In this document: positions 6,418 through 9,767 of the stretch, in pieces
How the letters are laid out: every line of letters begins with the position of its first letter
Numbering within the stretch: the first letter of the stretch is position 1
Assembly (NCBI GenBank): GCA_023423495.1
Contig: JAFAFM010000125.1
Span: 1 to 9,767, forward strand
Direction of reading: 5' to 3'
Origin: Armatimonadota bacterium
GTDB lineage: Bacteria > Armatimonadota > Fimbriimonadia > Fimbriimonadales > Fimbriimonadaceae
Length of the DNA: 9,767 bases
Notes under the pieces: generated by a model
The model's input: only the letters and a program-made list of their open reading frames with translations
Databases searched by the model: none
Told to the model about the DNA's origin: nothing
Position numbers and translations under genes: made by a program

Positions 6418-7578
6418 TTATCGCTCGTTTCCGTACAGCACGCCGCCGCCACGATGCGACCGCCACGCTTCACGCCAACGATGAATGTCGACCACTCCGA
6501 TCTCGGGCCTTGGCTTTCGCTGTTCGGCGGATGGTAAGGGCTCGAATGGTTTCGATGGCAAAGTTTGGTACCAATAAGCGACGCTAGCAAGTTCCAAACT
6601 CAGGCAGTTGGCGTGGCCATGCTCGATGCTCGCCCGCAAGCTGCGTTTGAAGCGAATCGGATCTTCCAGGTGGAAGCGATAGACATGGGTCCGGCCAAGC
6701 CAGCCAAGCCTTGGTGAATCGTTGAGTCGTCCCGGCGCGCGGGCCGCGCCGAAATAAGGGTGGCAATAGTGTTCATCTGGACACCAGCTCTGATTGAAAT
6801 AGTCTTCCGTGCCCGTTCCGTGTGCACTTCCCGGCCACGGTTCCCCGTCGACCAGAAACATATCATCCCCCTCCCCATACCAGACCGGACTCGGACAATT
6901 GATGTAGTAATTCACGCCCACGAAGTGCCCTGTACCTTCCGGCTGACAGAAGAAGTAGTTGAACTCGTCAGTAGGATTCTTTGGGTACGGGCCAAAGATG
7001 CTCCACTCGTTCTCGATGTCACCCATGTCCGACTCTGGAGATGTGAACTCTTGGCGATACTGAGCGTGGAATCGCCCTTGGTCATCCGGAATCGACGCGT
7101 GCTCTTCGTAGTCGATGTAGTAGTAGAACGAGTCGACGGCCAATTCGCCCTGATTTTCGACCGTTATCTCTGCTCCATTCCCGAATGGCATGGGGAAATA
7201 GCAAATCAACGCGTTTCCTTCCTTCGGCGCAGCGGCCAGAGGCAGCGAGATGAAGTTGTACTTCATGCCCCATCCCTGCCCGAAGAAGTCTCCGATCGGG
7301 CTTTCGATGCTCGGGTGCTCCTGTCCGTCCCAATGAGCGCGAAACACCAGGTTGCGACGAACCAGCGGATCCTTGCTCGAAATGGTGATCCAAATGTGCT
7401 TTACAACTCCGGCTCCCTCCATTTCTGCCAGCGTTACGGTTTCGCCAGCCGGGATGGAGATGTAATCGTCATTGCCGCCTGATCGGTCGTAGCTGGAAAT
7501 GCGTTTGGAGCGAGCGTCGATAATCTGAGCCAGATTGGCAAGCGGTCCTTGAGCCATCACGGGGACCATACCCCTCAC
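6418..7578 (-). CDS. DUF2961 protein, GH172-like glycoside hydrolase
   Basis: 386 residues, typical of single-domain DUF2961 proteins, now classed with glycoside hydrolase family GH172 (difructose dianhydride I synthase/hydrolase and arabinofuranosidases). Landmarks are ISSYDRSGGNDDYI (27-40), the GAGVVKHIWIT strand (55-65), FFGQGWGMKYNFISLP (98-113), a tyrosine-rich FYYYIDYEE (151-159), WYGEGDDMFLVDGE (233-246) and HGTGTEDYFN (253-262). E236 and E258 are the likely catalytic pair by analogy with the two glutamates, about 21 apart, described for the family. No signal peptide is visible, so it may act in the cytoplasm on imported sugars; the true substrate cannot be read from sequence. The start is uncertain: GTG 7578, ATG 7569 or ATG 7557. 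No start has a well-placed Shine-Dalgarno; GTG has a TAGTAT box 6 nt upstream. Confidence 0.9.
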   Translation of the reverse strand: MRGMVPVMAQGPLANLAQIIDARSKRISSYDRSGGNDDYISIPAGETVTLAEMEGAGVVKHIWITISSKDPLVRRNLVFRAHWDGQEHPSIESPIGDFFGQGWGMKYNFISLPLAAAPKEGNALICYFPMPFGNGAEITVENQGELAVDSFYYYIDYEEHASIPDDQGRFHAQYRQEFTSPESDMGDIENEWSIFGPYPKNPTDEFNYFFCQPEGTGHFVGVNYYINCPSPVWYGEGDDMFLVDGEPWPGSAHGTGTEDYFNQSWCPDEHYCHPYFGAARAPGRLNDSPRLGWLGRTHVYRFHLEDPIRFKRSLRASIEHGHANCLSLELASVAYWYQTLPSKPFEPLPSAEQRKPRPEIGVVDIHRWREAWRSHRGGGVLYGNER

Positions 7579-7580
7579 CC

Positions 7581-7607
7581 GTGCATACTAGCGATACCCC
7601 TATGCAC
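7581..7607. repeat. inverted repeat between divergent DUF2961 and methyltransferase genes
   Basis: GTGCATA (7581-7587) and TATGCAC (7601-7607) are perfect 7-bp arms with a 13-nt spacer. The right arm overlaps the methyltransferase ATG (7602), and the left arm overlaps the candidate promoter of the divergent gene. The position suits an operator that could affect both genes; chance cannot be excluded. ATACCCCT also occurs twice (7568-7575 and 7595-7602). Confidence 0.4.
7585..7590 (-). promoter_or_regulatory. candidate -10 box for the DUF2961 gene
   Basis: TAGTAT on the minus strand, 6 nt before the GTG at 7578, fits the TAnnnT pattern often seen before leaderless genes. No -35 match and no Shine-Dalgarno were found. 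Tentative. Confidence 0.3.
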
Positions 7608-8207
7608 CAGATCCCGGACAATCCCGTTTCCACCTGGGAGGAGTACTTCGAAGTCACGCTACAAAAGCCACTTCACCCTCTCTTCTCGATCCTGGAGCCG
7701 TATCTGCCACCGACCGGAAGAGCATTTGATCTAGGGTGCGGCGTTGGTCACGCCGTAGTCTGGCTAGCGAACAGAGGCTGGACGGTTGACGCAATCGACG
7801 GCCATCCTGAAGCCCTGAGAGTCCTGGCCAGCCGACTCTCGCCTGACGAGAAGGACAGGGTGCACATGCAATCCTCGCGGATCGAGGATGCGGAACTTAC
7901 GGAGATGGCCTATGACCTCGGAATTGCCGCATACAGCTTGTTTTTCGCCGAGAGTCGAGAGGCGTTTGGAACTCTTTGGTCCAGGATCCGAACGGCAATC
8001 AAACCGGGTGGGCTGTTCGTCGGAGAGTTTTTGGGCGTCCGTGACGATTGGGCGGGTCAGTTCATTTCCCACACAGACGCCCAAGTGCAATCGCTTTTAG
8101 AAGAGTGGGAAGTCGTGCACTTGGAAGAAGCCGAACAGGACGGCCACACCAGCATGGGTACCGAGAAGCACTGGCATGTGTTTCACGTCATTGCGCGGCG
8201 GGTGTAG
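7602..8207 (+). CDS. class I SAM-dependent methyltransferase
   Basis: 201 residues from the ATG at 7602. Rossmann-fold motif I is DLGCGVG (43-49), followed by an acidic residue after strand 2 (AIDGHP, D66). The motif IV region is YDLGIAAYSLFFA (104-116), and IKPGGLFVGEF (133-143) forms the post-motif strand. The compact fold and the ending GTEKHWHVFHVIARR recall small TehB/SmtA-like methyltransferases, but no substrate-specific signature is evident, so the methylated compound (metalloid, thiol or small metabolite) is unknown. Cytoplasmic, no signal peptide. A GTG at 7581 could add seven residues. Neither start has a Shine-Dalgarno. The 3' end overlaps the convergent glycosyltransferase gene by 20 bp. 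Confidence 0.88.
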   Translation: MHQIPDNPVSTWEEYFEVTLQKPLHPLFSILEPYLPPTGRAFDLGCGVGHAVVWLANRGWTVDAIDGHPEALRVLASRLSPDEKDRVHMQSSRIEDAELTEMAYDLGIAAYSLFFAESREAFGTLWSRIRTAIKPGGLFVGEFLGVRDDWAGQFISHTDAQVQSLLEEWEVVHLEEAEQDGHTSMGTEKHWHVFHVIARRV

Positions 8208-9669
8208 GAGCCGAACGGACTTCGTAGAGCGCAAAGTTTCTGCCGAGCGGCCCCACGGGTACGAGTGTCTTTCCTTGGTCCTTGAAGTCCTCAGCGACCT
8301 TTGGAGTTACCCTGCCCGCCCGAGTAAAGAGCCAGTGACTTTGACCTTCGACGACTTCGGCCGCAGTTTCGGCTTCATTCACGGTCGCATTTAGGTACAG
8401 CAGTAAAGAGGGCAAACTGGTTTCCTGAATTTTCGGCTTGCCGGTTCCCAACTCCTTATCCCGGCGCGGCATCTGGAAGACCGCCACTTTCAACGGAATG
8501 TCGTGCTGGCTGTTACTTCGGATGTAACGGGCAAAGGCGTGGGCTTCCGCTTGGCCACTAGCCATGTACCACCATAGGAAAAGGCCATTTGCGGACACGG
8601 CCAGAACCAGCACCAAACTGATCGCCCAAGTGAGTTTTCCGATTCTCTCCAATGGCCACTTGAAAGAGAAGTAACTCCCGAGAAGCATTGCCAGCGGCAA
8701 GAACACGGGCAGGACGTAGTGCGGAAGCTTGGCGCTGGAAATGCTAAAGAACACAAAAATAATTAGCGCCCAAGCCCAAAGAAAGCGGCGGAACCCTTGG
8801 CTGTTGTCGCCTTCCGTATTGCCTGCAATGGGCTGCTTCCAAGATTTCCAAAGCCACAAGGACCACGGCAACATCCCGATGAAGATGACCGGAATGTAGA
8901 GGCCGTACGCCCACGCGGCTTTGATCGTGTGGGCCTTGTCGCCACCCGTAAACCGGCCGATATTCTGCTCGATAAGAAACTTCTGTACAAATAGGTCTCC
9001 GTTGGCCAAATAGGCGGGCACATACCAAAGGGCGATGACCACCGCCAAAAGCGCCGTGCCACTCAGCCAGTAACCCCGAAAAGCTGGTCTAAGCGTGGGT
9101 TCACGATAGAAGGTCCAACCTGCAATCAGAGCAAATAGAATGAGAGCAACCGGACCCTTCGCCAAGACGGCGACACCAAGCAGGGCTGCCGTCGCCAAGC
9201 GCCATCGACGGTCGCCCACAAGGGATTCCCAGAAGGTGAACATTGCTCCGCTGAATGCCAGTACGAGAGGCATGTCTGTCATCATCAGGCGTCCGACTGC
9301 GACAAAGACCAGGCTTGTACTGAGCACCAGGATGGCCCAAGTCGCGGCATCGTCGGACAAGCGTCGGCGGGCATACCACGCAACGACCAAGTAGCAGCCG
9401 ATGCTGCTCAGCACACTCGGGAGTCGCGGTCCGACCATGTCCCCAAACAACATGACCGTAGGCTTGGCAAGCCAGTACAGCAGGATTGGTTTTTCAAACC
9501 AGGGCTGTCCGTTGTAATAGGGGGTTACCCACTCGCCGCGCCTGTTCATCTCCGCTACAACGGCGGCATAAAAGCCCTCGTCCAAGTCGAACAAGCCGGT
9601 GAGCCACCAACCGATCAGCGGAACGACTGCCAAGCATAGGGCAAGGTTGGTGAGTTGGCGTTTAGGCAA
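8188..9669 (-). CDS. GT39/ArnT-like membrane glycosyltransferase
   Basis: 493 residues, with many hydrophobic segments up to about residue 370 and a soluble C-terminal domain (about 371-493). This is the layout of ArnT and bacterial protein O-mannosyltransferase relatives, GT-C fold enzymes that transfer a sugar from a polyprenyl-phosphate donor on the outer face of the inner membrane. The first extracytoplasmic loop has the family DxDE motif, FDLDEGFYAAVVAEM (27-41, D28/D30/E31), and WFEKPILLYWLAKP (57-70). A second conserved acidic site is GRLMMTDMPL (126-135, D132). KLPHYVLPVFLPLAML (314-329) is another family landmark. The acceptor (lipid A-like lipid, protein or other glycan) is unknown. 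It starts at TTG (9669); an in-frame stop lies 12 bases further upstream (9682-9684), and no Shine-Dalgarno is visible. It diverges from hisI. Confidence 0.9.
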   Translation of the reverse strand: MPKRQLTNLALCLAVVPLIGWWLTGLFDLDEGFYAAVVAEMNRRGEWVTPYYNGQPWFEKPILLYWLAKPTVMLFGDMVGPRLPSVLSSIGCYLVVAWYARRRLSDDAATWAILVLSTSLVFVAVGRLMMTDMPLVLAFSGAMFTFWESLVGDRRWRLATAALLGVAVLAKGPVALILFALIAGWTFYREPTLRPAFRGYWLSGTALLAVVIALWYVPAYLANGDLFVQKFLIEQNIGRFTGGDKAHTIKAAWAYGLYIPVIFIGMLPWSLWLWKSWKQPIAGNTEGDNSQGFRRFLWAWALIIFVFFSISSAKLPHYVLPVFLPLAMLLGSYFSFKWPLERIGKLTWAISLVLVLAVSANGLFLWWYMASGQAEAHAFARYIRSNSQHDIPLKVAVFQMPRRDKELGTGKPKIQETSLPSLLLYLNATVNEAETAAEVVEGQSHWLFTRAGRVTPKVAEDFKDQGKTLVPVGPLGRNFALYEVRSAPTPAAQ

Positions 9670-9678
9670 AGCAGAAAG

Positions 9679-9684
9679 AGTTTA
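9679..9684 (-). promoter_or_regulatory. candidate -10 box for the GT39 gene
   Basis: TAAACT on the minus strand (TAnnnT pattern), 9 nt before the TTG at 9669. Its distance suits transcription starting at or next to the start codon. No clear -35. Confidence 0.4.
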
Positions 9685-9696
9685 CTTTGGGCACAG

Positions 9697-9702
9697 TAAA
9701 CT
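9697..9702 (+). promoter_or_regulatory. candidate -10 box for hisI
   Basis: TAAACT (TAnnnT pattern), 8 nt before the ATG at 9711, mirrored by an identical box on the other strand. No Shine-Dalgarno lies before the ATG, so a leaderless message is plausible. No clear -35. Confidence 0.4.
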
Positions 9703-9710
9703 CGGGATTC

Positions 9711-9767
9711 ATGCTCCCAAACCTCAAGTTCAATTCCGACGGCCTGATCCCCGCCATTATCCAGGAC
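9711..9767 (+). CDS. hisI: phosphoribosyl-AMP cyclohydrolase, N-terminal fragment (runs off the window)
   Basis: The 19 codons from ATG 9711 give a peptide ending LKFNSDGLIPAIIQD, which matches the conserved start of HisI (the DGLxPAIxQD motif). HisI opens the ring of phosphoribosyl-AMP in the third step of histidine synthesis, in the cytoplasm, with zinc and magnesium. The active-site cysteines and the possible HisE fusion lie beyond the window edge, so this is identified from the N-terminus alone. It is divergent from the GT39 gene. Confidence 0.8.
   Translation, partial: MLPNLKFNSDGLIPAIIQD

Larger units (their letters stand above)
9678..9703. repeat. 9-bp inverted repeat in the hisI/glycosyltransferase divergent gap
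   Basis: GAGTTTACT (9678-9686) and AGTAAACTC (9695-9703) are perfect 9-bp arms around an 8-nt spacer, occupying most of the 41-bp gap. Each arm, read outward, contains TAAACT. It is either a symmetric operator, two mirrored -10 boxes, or both. Confidence 0.65.

Noticed and set aside
6760..7482. Plus-strand 240-codon open frame opposite the DUF2961 gene
   Set aside because: Same codon-register antisense effect; the minus strand encodes a clear family protein.
7561..7574. GGGG-CCCC mini hairpin at the start of the DUF2961 gene
   Set aside because: A 4-bp stem overlapping alternative start codons; too short to call a regulatory element.
1..9767. CRISPR array, tRNA, insertion sequence, toxin-antitoxin or defence island
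   Set aside because: No regularly spaced repeats, no cloverleaf-like sequence, no transposase, no terminal inverted repeats with target duplications and no defence-type domains were seen.

Overview
This 9.77 kb stretch of ordinary, densely packed bacterial chromosome has eight complete or nearly complete genes plus two gene fragments at the edges. I see no rRNA, tRNA, CRISPR array, insertion sequence or phage gene. Moderately high GC, TTG/GTG starts, several starts without a Shine-Dalgarno sequence, a secreted tricorn-type protease and a DUF2961/GH172 enzyme would fit an environmental bacterium such as a member of the Armatimonadota (Fimbriimonadia). That assignment is inference from gene content only.

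Left part (1-3112): the last 13 codons of a gene closely resembling the end of the next gene; an exported PrcB-like small protein (47-565, +); then, convergent with it after only 2 bp, a two-gene minus-strand operon of rnhC (RNase HIII) and a pyrimidine-nucleoside phosphorylase (deoA/pdp), joined by an ATGA stop/start overlap. Divergent from rnhC is a 146-residue two-helix membrane protein of unknown role (2639-3079, +), followed by a clear bidirectional rho-independent terminator.

Middle part (3120-7578, minus): a 1062-residue exported tricorn-like protease (beta-propeller repeats, PDZ, S41-type core) and, upstream of it across a 109-bp gap, a 386-residue DUF2961 (GH172-like) protein without a visible signal peptide. 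They share direction, but the gap and the strong Shine-Dalgarno of the protease gene suggest they may be expressed separately.

Right part (7581-9767): a small SAM-dependent methyltransferase (+), divergent from the DUF2961 gene over a 7-bp-arm inverted repeat; a GT39/ArnT-like integral membrane glycosyltransferase (minus) whose 3' end overlaps the methyltransferase by 20 bp; and the first 19 codons of hisI (+). The last two diverge across 41 bp carrying a 9-bp-arm inverted repeat in which each arm holds a TAAACT box 8-9 nt before a start codon.

The genes look like a mixture of housekeeping, envelope and secretion functions, not one pathway. I do not find a convincing new multi-gene system. 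The observations most worth checking are the tandem PrcB-like paralogues, the two compact symmetric divergent promoter regions with apparently leaderless starts, the glycine at the tricorn oxyanion/catalytic Ser-His position, and the short RNase HIII.
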